A stretch of 64,000 nucleotides of DNA from Symbiodinium natans (GCA_905221605.1 CAJNDS010000990.1:691235-755234); one strand, 5' to 3'. Counted from the first letter of the stretch, positions 1 to 10,538 are shown. Numbers and translations are program-made. The notes: a model not told the origin generated them from the sequence alone.

Positions 1-349
1 CTTTTCCCACGCAGAAATCTGGACACAAACCCCCAACTTTATCACAGCACTGAACTAAAGTTCTTTGCAAGGCATCCTTCGACAACTCTGCCTCAGGGCA
101 TGGGTGGGCCCTCATATGCGAAGGTATGATTCGGTACGGCTGGCTTGAGTTCGGCTGAGATTTGAGCTGCTTCGTTCCAAGTACTGTTTGGGCGGACTCG
201 GAGTGTGCATGTCTTCACACTACTGCGTAGAGGTGTACATTAATGCCACTCCCTAAGCCTACAACGCCAAAATCCAAGAGCCCGTAGATCCTTAAACCCT
301 AAAGCCCCAAGAGCCCTTTAAACGCCTCAATCCCGGAAAACCTGCGGAG
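1..349. other. non-coding stretch, no gene seen
   Basis: No convincing reading frame. Ends in a weak CCCTAAA-like stretch (about 240-330) just before the first candidate exon. Confidence 0.4.
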
Positions 350-421
350 GGAACCGTGGTCCTTTCCCTCTGGTGGTGGCGAAGCGGGACTTAGACGCCA
401 TTGCCACGCTGCCCGCACTTT
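350..421 (+). CDS. candidate internal exon
   Basis: An AG followed by GG at 348-351 opens a frame reading NRGPFPLVVAKRDLDAIATL, and GT at 422 could be the donor. A C-rich CCCTAAA-like stretch lies upstream. Family not recognised. The donor sits in a poly-T run and is weak. Confidence 0.35.
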
Positions 422-914
422 GTTTTTTTTTCACACGTGCCCGGGGGTTTGAACATGTTTGAACTGCTCAAGGCGCAAGGCCCTTAGCGCAAGAACCCCT
501 TAAGGACTTTCACTCAACGAGAGAGAGTTCGCCACTTTCAGTTCTGCTGTGCTTCTGGGAATGAAGCAGTATCCGGCAGAGTCCTGGGCAGCTCCCGGCT
601 TCTCAGACATCTAAAGTTACTAGGGCTTCGAAGGGCTAAGTCTTTGAGCTTGGGGTGGGGTCTCGGGCTTGACACCGTCTAAACCCTGAGTCGAACCTGA
701 GCCACTGGAAGTCATTATCATCATCAAGGCCTCCTACCACTCCCCCACAACGACCGTCGGATGGCCTGTGTAAGCTGCAAGACAAAAAGGTCTATACAGT
801 GTTCCACGCCCCAAACCCAGGATCCCATGTAGTCTTTGGCCCGGGCTTTCCCCTAAGCCGGTGGATGCTTCGACTTGGCATCCCTGCGCCCTTCTGACAC
901 TGGCCTCGGCCCAG

Positions 915-958
915 GCCAGCCGACAGACGAAGGATGCCATCCGCCTGCTGGACCAGGA
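915..958 (+). CDS. candidate internal exon
   Basis: The acceptor CCCAG precedes a frame reading ASRQTKDAIRLLDQ, an amphipathic helix-like peptide. The GT at 959 begins GTGTTTAGG, so the donor merges with the G-rich repeat that follows (about 985-1025). Codons end mostly in G or C. Confidence 0.5.
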
Positions 959-959
959 G

Positions 960-1738
960 TGTTTAGGATTGAGGGCTTTCAATTTCGGGTTTATGGCTGG
1001 TTTGGGGTTTGGGGTTTGGGGGTTTCGTGTTCCAGGGGACTGAGAACCAGGGCCAAATGGACGGTGTCACCAAGCTTAGGTTAAGCTACCATAGAGAGGG
1101 GAACGGGGTTTCCTTTTTGCGGCAACGTAAGCTGAAGCTTGCAGCAGCCCGAGGCCCCGCGCCTTTTAGGGGTTTAGGGCTGAGGGTCCCCAAAACCGTT
1201 CAGGGTTTCAGGGCTGATTGTCCCCAAGCCTTTGCTGCTCTTCCCCCGCCCGCGGCCGTCCCGGAGGACACGGCCAAGCACTCGGAGGCGTGCCCGGGGG
1301 TTCCCAATCGGGGGCCATGACTTCCCGGAGGCCCTGAAAGAGGGCCTTTGAGTGCCCCCCAAGCTTTAGGTCCCAAACCCCGGACCCGAAACCCCAAACC
1401 TTAAGGCCCTCAAAACTCTAGCTGGAGGCCCCGGTTTACGGGTCTAGGGATTAGGGATTAGGGTTTAGGGTTGAAAGGGAGAGCTTGCGCGCGCCGCCTC
1501 GGCAGCCAAGCCTGCCCCAGGACAGGAAAGGAGGAAAGAGGGTTTCGCAAAAAAAGGAGGAAGGGCAGGGTCGGGGGGGGGGTGAGGGGGGGGGGGGGGG
1601 GCTCCAAGGGATTGGGGGGGGTCCCACAGGGCGGGGGGGGGGGGGTGGCGTCAGAAAATTTGGCATTGGGGGGGAAGGGTTGGGTTAGGGGGAAGGAGGC
1701 CCGATCCGGGTCTGCTTGTTCCCGACGCTTCTCGGCAG
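960..1738. repeat. intron-like stretch of TTTAGGG variants and poly-G
   Basis: G-rich variants at about 985-1025, 1170-1210 and 1440-1472, a C-rich stretch at 1360-1410, then long G runs (1575-1680). Open frames on both strands here are repeat-driven and proline- or glycine-rich; none is convincing. Confidence 0.5.
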
Positions 1739-1763
1739 GAAGCCGAGGCGAATAATTTCCCAG
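1739..1763 (+). CDS. candidate microexon (25 nt)
   Basis: A pyrimidine-rich CTTCTCGGCAG acceptor is followed by a frame reading EAEANNFP, then a GTTTGG donor. The short length makes the call tentative. Confidence 0.3.
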
Positions 1764-1869
1764 GTTTGGTATCCAGGAGTCTAAGAAGGATTTGTTTGGG
1801 AATAATTGTCCGAGGGTTGAAACGGCCCCCCGCCTCGAACAGCGACGCACGTCGCAACCATTCAACAAC

Positions 1870-2010
1870 AGCCCTAGAGCCCGCAGACCCTACACCCTAA
1901 ACCCCAAAACCCTTCTGGCCCCAAACGTCAATCCCGAAGATTTTCTACACGTCCTAAACCCTACAACCCTAAACCCGAAGTAAGAACCCTAAACCTCAAA
2001 CCCGATAAAT
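1870..2010 (-). repeat. degenerate CCCTAAA array (C-rich strand)
   Basis: Variants such as CCCTAAACCCC and CCCTACAACC run up to the acceptor of the next candidate exon. Confidence 0.7.
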
Positions 2011-2032
2011 ATAGCCTTAGGACCTCGGCGAG

Positions 2033-2099
2033 GGATGGAGCCGCGTCCTCCTCCAGATGGTGTTCGCGCCCGCTTTTGGGCTGCAAGACGCCGTTATGG
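2033..2099 (+). CDS. candidate internal exon, hydrophobic
   Basis: GCGAG followed by GG opens a frame reading WSRVLLQMVFAPAFGLQDAV, possibly part of a membrane segment. The GTTGTGGG donor passes straight into a G-rich array (2100-2165), with a C-rich array on the left: the exon arrangement repeated through the window. Confidence 0.45.
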
Positions 2100-2533
2100 G
2101 TTGTGGGTTTATGGTTTAGGTTCGAGGGGTTTATGGTTTAGGTTCGAGGGGTTTCGGGGGTTTGTCAGTGGAAGGACTTTGGAGCATCCAAGGCTAAGCG
2201 CTCGCAGGGTCTACGGGGTCGGACTGCAAACAGACCGGTGTTCTGCTGATTAATGCTAAATGCTACACTATGAGCAGGCTGTTGTGAATATTCAGAAGGC
2301 ACCCTTGAGAATGAACCCTCCCTGCACATTGCGAAGAATTCGGAAGAGGGGGAATGGATGATGCAACGCTGCTGCCATGGTGCAGACACCCCGAAATGTC
2401 CGAGTCAGATGCAGTGACCCAATGGTCTAAGCATGAGGGTGCGTACCGAACACCCGTGTCTAGGCCCAGAGGGTCTGAACGCGGTGACCCTCAACCCTAC
2501 ACGCCCTGAACCCCAAACTTGCCCCTGTTGCAG

Positions 2534-2573
2534 GAGCTGGCCGATCGCTTGGCCTACGTCAGCACGCAGCTCG
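2534..2573 (+). CDS. candidate internal exon
   Basis: Acceptor TGTTGCAG followed by G; frame ELADRLAYVSTQL; donor GTGAGG. Both splice sites are close to consensus and the upstream flank is C-rich (2480-2520). Family not recognised. Confidence 0.55.
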
Positions 2574-2779
2574 GTGAGGATGGCCTTTCAGGAGCTTTCT
2601 TTATTTTTTGGGTACTTATATTTCCTGCTAGGTTCCAAGTTCACTAGAGGGAACAGTACTCGAATCACACAAGAACAGAAGAAAGTGGTGTTGGAATGGT
2701 ATTGTTGATTCCCGAAAAGCAATGCCAATGACTTGTCTGTGGCATGGCGTTGCCGATGCTTGAGGAATGAGAAATCCCC

Positions 2780-2841
2780 AAACCCTAAACCCTCAACCCT
2801 AAACCCTGAACCCGAAACCCTAAACCCTAAACCCTAAACCC
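2780..2841 (-). repeat. CCCTAAA array
   Basis: Near-perfect CCCTAAACCCTAAA units ending in CCCAG, which serves as a candidate acceptor. Confidence 0.75.
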
Positions 2842-2843
2842 AG

Positions 2844-2886
2844 CTTTGTCCATTTTTGCCATCCTCGAAACATGGCGATATGTCGG
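2844..2886 (+). CDS. candidate internal exon
   Basis: Starts directly after the CCCTAAACCCAG array end. Frame FVHFCHPRNMAICR, donor GTTAGG. Weakly supported because a second frame is also open. Confidence 0.3.
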
Positions 2887-3205
2887 GTTAGGAGTCGCAC
2901 TCAAAAGCCCGGGTCATGTCCATGTCCTCTGCACTTACCCGGGGTGTTGGCGGGCTTTGTTGTGAGTTGTCTGCTCCTTTGGAGTTGTGCCAGAAAGGGC
3001 GAAGGAGTGACATGAACACCCCGTTTCAAGTCCCCGACAACCAGGCCTCGCGAGAAGGCGAGGTCCTAAACACTAACTCCCAGACCCCCACCAAAAAAAT
3101 CACAAATCCTCAAAACCGTACGCCTCCCTGGACAAAAAGCACGCCCAAGAACTCCCGATCCAACCCCACCCAACCTCGGCTCCAAACCCCCGCGCCCGAG
3201 CCCAG

Positions 3206-3233
3206 GAACTACCTGGCTAGCAACTTGAACCTG
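3206..3233 (+). CDS. candidate microexon (28 nt)
   Basis: CCCAG followed by G, frame NYLASNLNL, donor GTTTGC. A C-rich stretch precedes it and G-rich units follow at 3375-3420. Confidence 0.4.
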
Positions 3234-3720
3234 GTTTGCTGGGGGGGAGTTTATTGGTTTTGAGAGGTGTTTGAGAGCTCCCAACAGTTAGGACTATCAG
3301 AGGGTGTAGGGTGCAGCTTTCAGGGTGAACGGACAACCATCAACGTGGTGCTGCCAAGGTGTCAAAATTGCTTTTGGCATTGAGGTTTTAGGGCTTTCCG
3401 GGTTCCGGGTTTCGGGGCTTCACAGGCGTTTTTAAACCCCCAGACAAACAATCCTAACCCTAGATATGCTGAAAATTTTGGCAAGCTTGAATACCAGGGG
3501 TGAAAGGCCCTTATGGTATTTTTTGGCCCTCGTTTCGTCTCCAGGATCGAATACCCCCCCCCCCCCCCACCATCCCGAGTTTTTTAGATGACAAGTCCCA
3601 GTCTCGGGGAGAACAGGCTCCGGTACCCATCCTCGGTGCTACACGGGTAGTGGCCTAGGCCTAAAGTTTAGGGAGTTAGAAGTTCAGCGTAGTGTACGCA
3701 GTGTATACCACGTCATGCAG

Positions 3721-3817
3721 GATGCAGGGCTGGTGGATGCTCATGCTCCGGAACTTCCGAGGCGACAAGTCGCCAGGGAACCTCGAACCCGAGTACAAGA
3801 ACATGAGCTTCACTCAG
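3721..3817 (+). CDS. candidate internal exon
   Basis: CATGCAG followed by G opens 32 codons containing WWMLMLRNFRGDKSPG and then NLEPEYKNMSFTQ, with donor GTGGGG. A hydrophobic Trp/Met/Leu run followed by a charged segment suggests a membrane-proximal part of a protein. Family not recognised. Confidence 0.6.
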
Positions 3818-4830
3818 GTGGGGGTTTACGAAAATCAGGGACGCTCCTAAATAGTAGGATCCCCTTACAACAAGGACCCCAAAATGGTACCCCCTTGCAG
3901 GTGGGGCGTGGCCCCCTGTTGCCCCCAAAGCCCCTAGTTCTGCTTCTGAGAGGCCTACGAGCTTCTCAAAAACAGGGATGCTGGAGACGAGGTCACTGTC
4001 CGAGTGCGCCTTGACTCCTAGAAAGGCCCCGCCCCCCGCTGCGATGCAAACCCGGCAGTCCCCAAAATCGTATAAGCCCTAAACCCTGAAGCTCTCGGGA
4101 ATTTCTCGATTCCAACCTGAAAGCCCTCAGAGAAAGTGGCGGCAAAGTGCAGGGACTTCAGTCTTTCAGAGGGTGTGGGAGCTGGGATTTTTGGGGGAAT
4201 GCTCTGAGGCTCATGCGCCAAAGCCAGTCCCATGAGTCTGCCCTGCCCACGCGCCTGGGCACTTTAGGCTTCTGACGTTTCGGAGTTGAGGCATTGCTGG
4301 AACGTGGCTGCTGGTACCTTTGCCAGGAGCAGTTTGCGGGCATTCGACACACGAAGGGCCTTGAGAGCGCTTCAGGGTTCGTAGCAACTGACTACTCTTT
4401 CTTTCTCCCTCACCAACCCTACTCCCGCAACTTTACCAAGCCAAAGAGCCGATTGGCAGAAGGACGCGGTCGTCTTTGCCAACTGTTTCCGACAATTTGG
4501 TGCCAATCTGGGGAGCTGACACCGACGGCATTCGGAGTGAAGACAAGCCACGCAACAAGAACGTATGGAATGGTAGGGAGACAACACGTCGCAGTAAAGG
4601 TGATTGCGCAGGCCATCTGCGGTGGCCTGAAGGTCTTTTCTCGCCTTCGGCATCCCTGGGTGACCTCCACGCATGCCTGCGCAAAGACACTTCTCATGGC
4701 CGAAAATATTGGGCTCAATGCTGGACTCTTCCAGGGGGCATTTGTCTACACAGTCCGTTTTGCCAGCTCACGGGCAGCTCGCCACAGCGATTGGGATAAT
4801 CAACCCGCCACTGTTGCTTCGTCCTCACAG
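3818..4830. other. long stretch with overlapping open frames, no firm gene
   Basis: A 198-codon plus-strand frame (4294-4890) overlaps equally long minus-strand frames and has no clear motif. Only the 3' end, after the CTTCGTCCTCACAG acceptor at 4830, looks like an exon. Confidence 0.3.
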
Positions 4831-4884
4831 CACACCGGGGACTGTGCACATTATCAATGGGGATTCGCGGCCCTGGCCGCCGTC
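4831..4884 (+). CDS. candidate internal exon
   Basis: A good pyrimidine tract and CACAG acceptor; frame HTGDCAHYQWGFAALAAV; donor GTGTAG. G-rich repeat units follow at once. Confidence 0.4.
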
Positions 4885-4961
4885 GTGTAGGGTTCAGGGT
4901 TTCGGGGTGTGGGAGCGAGCGAGGTCTAAAGGGTAAGCCCTGAACTCTCAGAACATCGTAG

Positions 4962-5023
4962 AGCTATGGGAGACCCAACAATCCCAGCCGTCCTAGACCA
5001 GCACGATGATCCAAGAAACCAAG
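4962..5023 (+). CDS. candidate internal exon
   Basis: Acceptor CGTAG; frame AMGDPTIPAVLDQHDDPRNQ; consensus donor GTACGT. It ends one base into a codon. Family not recognised. Confidence 0.6.
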
Positions 5024-5430
5024 GTACGTTTCACATGGGAAGGCAGGGCGGGTTCCCAAACCTACAGGGCCTTATGGGGTTTTGAGAGCTGCGCGTTTGT
5101 GATTTTCGGGGCCCTCGCAAATCTTAAACAAGCTTGAAGACCCCGAAACCCTTGCAAACTCTACAAATGCACGGGTGGATTAGCATGGATCTTGATAGGG
5201 CCAAAACTGGGCTAATAGTTTGGATATCAGCCCAGTAATAAACCCCCCCCCCCCGCCGCCTAAACCCCCAAAACCGAACACCCAACACCCGAACCGAGAA
5301 ACCTTTGGCACGTTTCGTCCGTTGGGGCCGCGGGTCTCTTTCGGCATTTCGGGGTTCCCGGCTGGCTCACAGCCTTGAGGCAAAGAGCCCTGAAGACTTA
5401 AACCTGAACCCCCACCTGGAGGTTTTCCAG

Positions 5431-5508
5431 GATCAGAAATACATGACCCTGGTGCAGCATGTCCTGAATGACATGCGCGCCACCCTCTTGGGCCACTTGC
5501 TCGAAGAT
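5431..5508 (+). CDS. candidate internal exon
   Basis: GGTTTTCCAG followed by G opens DQKYMTLVQHVLNDMRATLL and then GHLLED, an uninterrupted helical pattern. The 3' boundary is uncertain; GA donors are possible at 5503-5507. Confidence 0.55.
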
Positions 5509-5892
5509 GGGACCTTGGGGGGATGCCCTGAGATGCTTAGAACTGCTAGGGGTGCGATCCTTCCGTCCTTCCGACTGATGTCGTCTGAAGCCCGGAACCA
5601 GTCCAGGGGGGACCTCTTGGGGACTTAGAGGTAGTCGAACCCTTCCTTCTAGGGGAATCTTCGCAACTAGGATGCCAGAAAGAAGGGCCCCAGTTTGCAG
5701 GCCAGGCCTTCCGAGGCGTTAGCTTGCAGCCCAAAAACCCTCGAAACCCCAACACCCAAACCTTGGGATGTTGTCCCCTTATACTAGCAGGGATTTGTTA
5801 GGGAACATCCCAACCCAAACCCCCCTAAGGCCCCAAACCCCAAAACCAACCCGAGTAACCCCCCAAACGTGAATCCCCGGACCCCAGCCCAG

Positions 5893-5964
5893 GTGAGATG
5901 GTCTTGCCGGAGCCGCAACCTCCCTGGTGGCTTTGGGCTACGTTGGGCGTGCCTTGCCAGGAGA
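5893..5964 (+). CDS. candidate internal exon
   Basis: CCCAG followed by G; frame EMVLPEPQPPWWLWATLGVP then CQE. The donor GTTTGGGGTTTAGG is the first unit of the G-rich array (5965-6025). A C-rich stretch lies upstream (5810-5890). Confidence 0.5.
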
Positions 5965-6244
5965 GTTTGGGGTTTAGGGCTTAGGATTTAAGGGTTCAGG
6001 GTTTAGGGTTTAGGGCTCAGTTTAGGAGTTGACGAAAACTGCTTTCTGGAAGCAGTTTGTGCCCACGTGGAGACTTGGGGTGAAGTGTCTTGTTGGGGAC
6101 TTCGGCCACCTCAATCTCTCTACACCCTAGATGCCCCAGATGCCCTGTGGACCCCAACATGCCCAACAGACTCCTTTTTGACCCCCCTTGTACATCCCTT
6201 CAATTCCTGAAGCCACGAAGCTCTGTACTCCCCCGGAAGCCTCC

Positions 6245-6425
6245 CCACGCCCAAAGACCTTGAACCCGAAGCCCTGAACCCTAAGCCCCAAGCCCTGAAC
6301 CCTCCGGTTTGGGGAGCACCACGTTTCCCTAAGCCCTAAAACCAAAAACCCAAAACCTAAACCCCAAACCCCAAACCCTAAACCCTAAACCCGAAACCCT
6401 AAACCCTAAGCCCTAAACCCTACCT
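6245..6425 (-). repeat. CCCTAAA array
   Basis: Degenerate units (CCCTAAGCCCC, CCCAAACC) becoming regular CCCTAAACCCTAAA. Confidence 0.75.
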
Positions 6426-6429
6426 AGGC

Positions 6430-6900
6430 CGCCCCCCTACGTTGGGCGGCGGCGCCTAAACCCCTCGACCTCGATGGCGCAAGCCGACCAGGTCCGCCTC
6501 CACAGCTCGGTCAAAAATCGGCACCAAACCACAAGCCTTGCAGCCCGGCGTTGGGGGGCGGGGGGGGTACCCAGCCCCAGGGGGTCTCGGACCTTTCGCA
6601 GCAGCGTGCCCAGTACCCCCTCAGCACCTGGACCTCCTGGCCGTTCCCTGCGACCCCTGAAACCCCTTGTGCTTGGCTGCAAGCGAATTGGTGATGGAAG
6701 ACATGTTATTGGAAGTAAGCACTTGTCCTGAGTTTAGGCCGAAACCGTAAAAGGAATAGGTTAGGCTGGCTTTGCCGCCTTGGACGGCGTGGGGTGGGAA
6801 ATGGTGCTAGATGGCCTTCCACAATCGGGCCAGACCTGCTCTTCGCACCTGACGAGGCTTCGAGCCTCTGCTGCATCCTAACCTTCACAGCATCTACGCC
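6430..6900. other. open on both strands, no firm gene
   Basis: Frames such as MAQADQVRLHSSVKNR (plus, from 6474) and an overlapping minus frame are both open; no strand preference could be established. Confidence 0.25.
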
Positions 6901-6904
6901 CTTT

Positions 6905-7055
6905 TAGCAAACCCTAAACCCTAAACCCTAAACCCTAAACCCTAAACCCTAAACCCTAAACCCTAAACCCTAAACCCTAGACCCCAAACCCCAAACCCCA
7001 AACCCTAAACCCTAAACCCTAAACCCGAAACCCTAAACCCTAAGCCCTAAACCCC
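6905..7055 (-). repeat. long CCCTAAA array
   Basis: About 20 units, the most regular telomere-like run in the first 20 kb, ending just before a candidate exon. Confidence 0.85.
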
Positions 7056-7058
7056 AAG

Positions 7059-7179
7059 TGATGCTGCACGTGAGGTTCTGGCTGCCGCTGTGGCGGCAGT
7101 TTTCCTGCGCTGGCGCTTCGCGGCAGCACGGCCGCGGGCGCGGCTCCTCAGCGACTCCGGCCGCTGGGCTTGGATTTGA
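7059..7179 (+). CDS. candidate exon, possibly C-terminal
   Basis: Sits exactly between a CCCTAAA array (left) and a TTTAGGG array (7180-7255, right). Frame DAAREVLAAAVAAVFLRWRF then AAARPRARLLSDSGRWAWI and a TGA stop, with strongly GC-ending codons. It may be a final exon, or be spliced at a GC site before the stop. A minus frame is also open. Confidence 0.4.
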
Positions 7180-7255
7180 GGGGTTTAGGGTTTTAGGGTT
7201 TAGGGTGTAGGGGTTTAGGGTTTAGGGTTTGGGGTTTGGGGTTTAGGGTTTAGGT
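7175..7255 (+). repeat. TTTAGGG array
   Basis: GGTTTAGGG and GGTTTGGGG units immediately right of the exon at 7059. Confidence 0.8.
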
Positions 7256-7494
7256 GGGAACGCCGGGAACGCCGAGCTGGAAGTTCTAGGCCCCTGATTC
7301 TGAGTTGGAAGGCCGCCTTGAAGGTCCACTATATAGGCGTAGGTATATCTATCTGCGGCCTGATGCTATCTTGCCGGTCAATCATTGCTGTCAGCCTTCA
7401 TTTGGGACTTGTATTTTGCGAGTCTTGGGCTCAGGTGCCGGACATGTTGCCCCAACCGACCCAAACCACAAACCCTAAGCTACCCAAGCGCAAG

Positions 7495-7573
7495 GTCTGG
7501 CTCTTGCTTCTGGGGGGTCGGACTCGGGCGTGGAGCTGACACACAAGAGCTTCGCCCAGTGAAGCCCAAAAGG
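7495..7573 (+). CDS. candidate internal exon
   Basis: GCAAG followed by G; frame SGSCFWGVGLGRGADTQELR then PVKPKR; donor GTTTAGG is the array unit itself (7574-7600). Confidence 0.4.
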
Positions 7574-7778
7574 GTTTAGGGTTTAAGGTTTAAGGGTTGA
7601 GGGGTTAAGGGCTGTTCAAGGGTTGAGCGGCGAAGGGTTGGGTTTTTGGGAGTTGGAGGGCGGTTTTAGGGGCTTCAATCGGGCTTTGGAGGCTTATCTT
7701 CCTTTCGACCCCAAAAGACCTACAGCTGTACGCTTGAAGGTAGGTGGTGGGGCCCTCGACCCTACAAAATCTCGCGAG

Positions 7779-7829
7779 GCTGTGCTGTGATCGAGTCACC
7801 TTTTACTCGAGCGCCCAGGGCTTCTACCG
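7779..7829 (+). CDS. candidate internal exon
   Basis: CGCGAG followed by G; frame LCCDRVTFYSSAQGFYR; donor GTAAAC. No repeat array directly adjoins it. Confidence 0.5.
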
Positions 7830-7839
7830 GTAAACTACC

Positions 7840-8545
7840 GAGATACAACATGAGCCCCCAGGTGGGCATAGTAGCTGCCTGACTCTTATGTGTGCCTGCC
7901 TCAAACCGAAGCCCTGTAGGCCCCCGACCATCCATGAACCTCAACGTAGGAAAGGTTGGTTCGGTGAGGTTGGGTTCACGTCTTCAAGACTTAGAGGCTG
8001 TTGGGATTTGAGCTCCCTACCCTGAAGGAACACAGTCATTCAACAAGTCCAGGGGGGGATGTCCAGAAAAACCAAAAGGCCAAAGACACCGTGGATGTGG
8101 CATCTTGGGGAAACCCTCCCAGGCTTTCAGCAGTAGACCATGGCATGAAGGCAACGCATCCCAGCGCAAAGAGGAAGCTTCAGCAAGGGCCTTAGGGACA
8201 GCATGTGCCACAATTGAGCCGCTGAACGTGGAAGCCTTCCGGCGCCTGAAGCTCCCTTAGCTGCCATGGCGCTCCTCGCCAAGGAGCTCCGGGGGGTTTA
8301 GATTCTGTAGCCTAGCTTAGCATGGGAGAGCATAGCCGATAGCATGGTCTAGTAACGGCGTATATACGCAGAAGACAGCATATGGAACACACAGCGAGGT
8401 GCTGGAAATTACACAGCCTCAGAGGGATTTGGCCCTAAGCTTTAGCGTGGCTCTGTGAACTCGTCAGCCCTAAACTACCTTCAGGGCCACGTTTAGGGCC
8501 ATCTTTAGATTTCTTTGAAATCGGTTTTCGGATGCTGGGATCTTC
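7840..8545. other. intron-like, no clear coding island
   Basis: Short hydrophilic frames (for example 8001-8195) lack splice support. Nothing else was recognised. Confidence 0.3.
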
Positions 8546-8550
8546 CCCAG

Positions 8551-8607
8551 GCGTTTGCTGTGGGCGCCACGCCCTCCACGCTGCCCGTGCCAAGGCTGAG
8601 GACTTGA
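8551..8607 (+). CDS. candidate internal exon
   Basis: TCTTCCCCAG followed by G; frame VCCGRHALHAARAKAEDL; donor GTTGGG. A GC donor at GCTGAG, 12 nt earlier, is an alternative. Confidence 0.5.
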   Translation, partial: AFAVGATPSTLPVPRLRT

Positions 8608-8875
8608 GTTGGGGGATTTGGGGCTTTTGTAGGCTTTTTGGTAGGTTCTATAGAGGGTGATAGAAGTACAGAGCACAGGGTTTCGTAGGTTTTTCGTCAG
8701 TTTTCCGTAGGTCTGTATGGGTTCCCGGGCTACAGGGTGATAGGAGGTGATAGAGTCGTTGGGCTTTAGGCCGTTGCCGTCGCGGGGCTTGTGAGGGGTT
8801 GAAGGCTTTGAGGCATGCGATTGGCAATGAGGACTGCTCCAGATCACTCGTGAGGCAGGCTCAACTCTTAAGGCC

Positions 8876-8990
8876 TCTAAACCCTAAACCCTGAACCCTA
8901 AACCCTAAACCCTAAACCCTAAACCCTAAACCCTAAACCCTACACCCTAAACTTAGAACCCTCGCACGCCTTAAACCCCTCAACTCCTTC
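8876..8990 (-). repeat. CCCTAAA array
   Basis: Regular units, then C-rich variants up to CTCCTTCGCAG. Confidence 0.8.
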
Positions 8991-8994
8991 GCAG

Positions 8995-9054
8995 GCCTGG
9001 CACGCAGATCCGGGCGAGGCGCGGAGTACCGGAGCCGGGCCTCTTTGCCTGCAT
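8995..9054 (+). CDS. candidate internal exon
   Basis: CTTCGCAG followed by G; frame PGTQIRARRGVPEPGLFACM; donor GTGTTC. It lies between a C-rich array and a G-rich array (9060-9180). Confidence 0.45.
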
Positions 9055-9059
9055 GTGTT

Positions 9060-9180
9060 CTGGGGTTTAGGGTGTAGGGTTCGGGGGGTTCAGGGGGGGG
9101 TTCTCAGGGGGGTTGAGAGGTGTTCAGGGGGTTTGTGGGAGGGTCTGGGTTTTGGGGGTGCAAGGGGTTTAGGGTTTAGG
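9060..9180 (+). repeat. TTTAGGG-like array
   Basis: GGGGTTTAGGG and GGTTCAGGGGG variants. Confidence 0.7.
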
Positions 9181-9181
9181 G

Positions 9182-9355
9182 CATTGTGATTTCGCGGTGT
9201 TACCCGGTCTGATGTTCTGCTGGGCGGCTTTCCTCAGTCTGGGTCTTATGGGCATGCAAACAAATTCGGGCCACCCTCAGAAAGCGTGGAATATCAGGCC
9301 TCGAACGCTGCTTCACATCAAAAGAGTGTCGTTCCCACGGGGGGGGGCAACGTAA
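9182..9355 (+). CDS. possible exon with hydrophobic segment
   Basis: An open frame to TAA includes FAVLPGLMFCWAAFLSLGLM followed by a basic tail. It lacks a clear acceptor and part of it may be chance. Confidence 0.25.
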   Translation, partial: HCDFAVLPGLMFCWAAFLSLGLMGMQTNSGHPQKAWNIRPRTLLHIKRVSFPRGGAT

Positions 9356-9781
9356 CATCCTCACCCCCATTTTCCTGCAGCCTTGGGAGCCGCACCAGAT
9401 ACTTAGTGGTCATACTTATACCCATATCTGTAGCACCCTTAGGCATCTTTATGTATATAGAACCGAAGGGAATATTCAAAATAGAATTTGATTGTTATTA
9501 AGCTTCCAAGGGGAGTATAGATATTCGTCTATACCCAACTAGGTCCGCCGTTTGTGCATATACAATCCGCCTTTTGGAGAGGATCGGCCAACCCTTGAAG
9601 CCAGCCACTCCTCCTCTCAACCCTCACACCCTTAAGCCCCAGTACACCTAGGCCCGAGACCCTAAACCCTAAATACCCCCAAAGCCTGATACAGCTAGTT
9701 CGACCCTAAGCTATATGACCCCTGAGCCCTCGAGCCTAAGCCCCAGAGGCGCCAAGCCCTAAGCCCTAAACCGAGGTGTAC

Positions 9782-9848
9782 CGTCGGCAATTGTAGCGGC
9801 CACCTCAGTTTTGGTGGCAGGCGTTGTGGCGAAGAGGCAGTCTCCCAT
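9782..9848 (-). CDS. possible minus-strand exon
   Basis: On the minus strand CCCTGAG precedes MGDCLFATTPATKTEVAATI and a GTACAC donor. The plus strand is also open (SAIVAATSVLVAGVVAKRQS), so the strand is unsettled. Confidence 0.3.
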
Positions 9849-9929
9849 CTCAGGGATTTAATTAGGAGTTTAGAGAGGCTGAGTCCGAAGCCCTGACATG
9901 TGCGTGAGTGATGCATGCAGGACACTTCC

Positions 9930-10005
9930 CTATATGTATGTTTATGTATGCTTATGTGTGTATATACATATATATATATATATGCGTATATAAAAGAACA
10001 ATATT
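9930..10005. repeat. TA/TG-rich simple repeat
   Basis: TATGTATG units grading into a pure (TA)n run. Confidence 0.8.
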
Positions 10006-10099
10006 TTTAGCTGGGGGGCAGTATGGAGTTGTCAGGGACAAAACCCTAAGTGAACCCTAAACCCTTCGGGCTTCGGGCTTGCGTTCCTTGAGGGTTGAG

Positions 10100-10196
10100 A
10101 GGGGCGCCGGCATCTTGGCACGAACACGGATCCCTGGAGCACAAGTCCCCCAAAAGTCAACCGAACGCGGCTTCGGAGTGTCCGCCCAGACGAGGG
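10100..10196 (+). CDS. candidate internal exon
   Basis: GGTTGAG acceptor; 32 codons beginning RGAGILARTRIPGAQVPQKS and ending TERGFGVSAQTR; donor GTTTAGG is the array unit. C-rich units lie upstream at 10040-10070. Confidence 0.45.
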
Positions 10197-10301
10197 GTTT
10201 AGGCGGTTTAGGGTCTTTAGTGTTTCTGGTCCCAGTATGTGGGCTAGGCTCCTGTATAGATACTATGAAGCACAAGAGGGCTTGACCCGACCCTGAGCCA
10301 G

Positions 10302-10380
10302 TTGCCGGGAGGCGGAAGGTGGTCGCGCGGGCGGCCGCAATGGCCATGAGGGCCCGGAGCCCAAAGACGCAGGGCTTGGG
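10302..10380 (+). CDS. candidate internal exon
   Basis: GCCAG acceptor; frame AGRRKVVARAAAMAMRARSP then KTQGL, very basic; donor GTTTAG opens the G-rich array at 10381-10495. The minus strand is also open. Confidence 0.4.
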
Positions 10381-10538
10381 GTTTAGATAGTTTAGATGTT
10401 TAGGGGTTCAGGGCTTCAGGGATTTCCGGGGTTTAGGGTTTAGGGTTGAAGGGTTTGATGGTTTAAGGGTTCAGGGGTTTTAGGGGTTTAGGGAGGCCTC
10501 CCCAGCCGCCAGCATAAAAGTCTTCACTCGGGTCTCAG

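Noticed and set aside
4294-4890. 198-codon plus-strand frame
   Set aside because: Overlapped by equally open minus frames, no motif. Only its last 54 nt, after a good acceptor, were kept as an exon candidate.
6905-7055. A true chromosome end or telomere fusion
   Set aside because: The arrays are interstitial, degenerate, in both orientations and very numerous; a chromosome end would be long, uniform and in one orientation.
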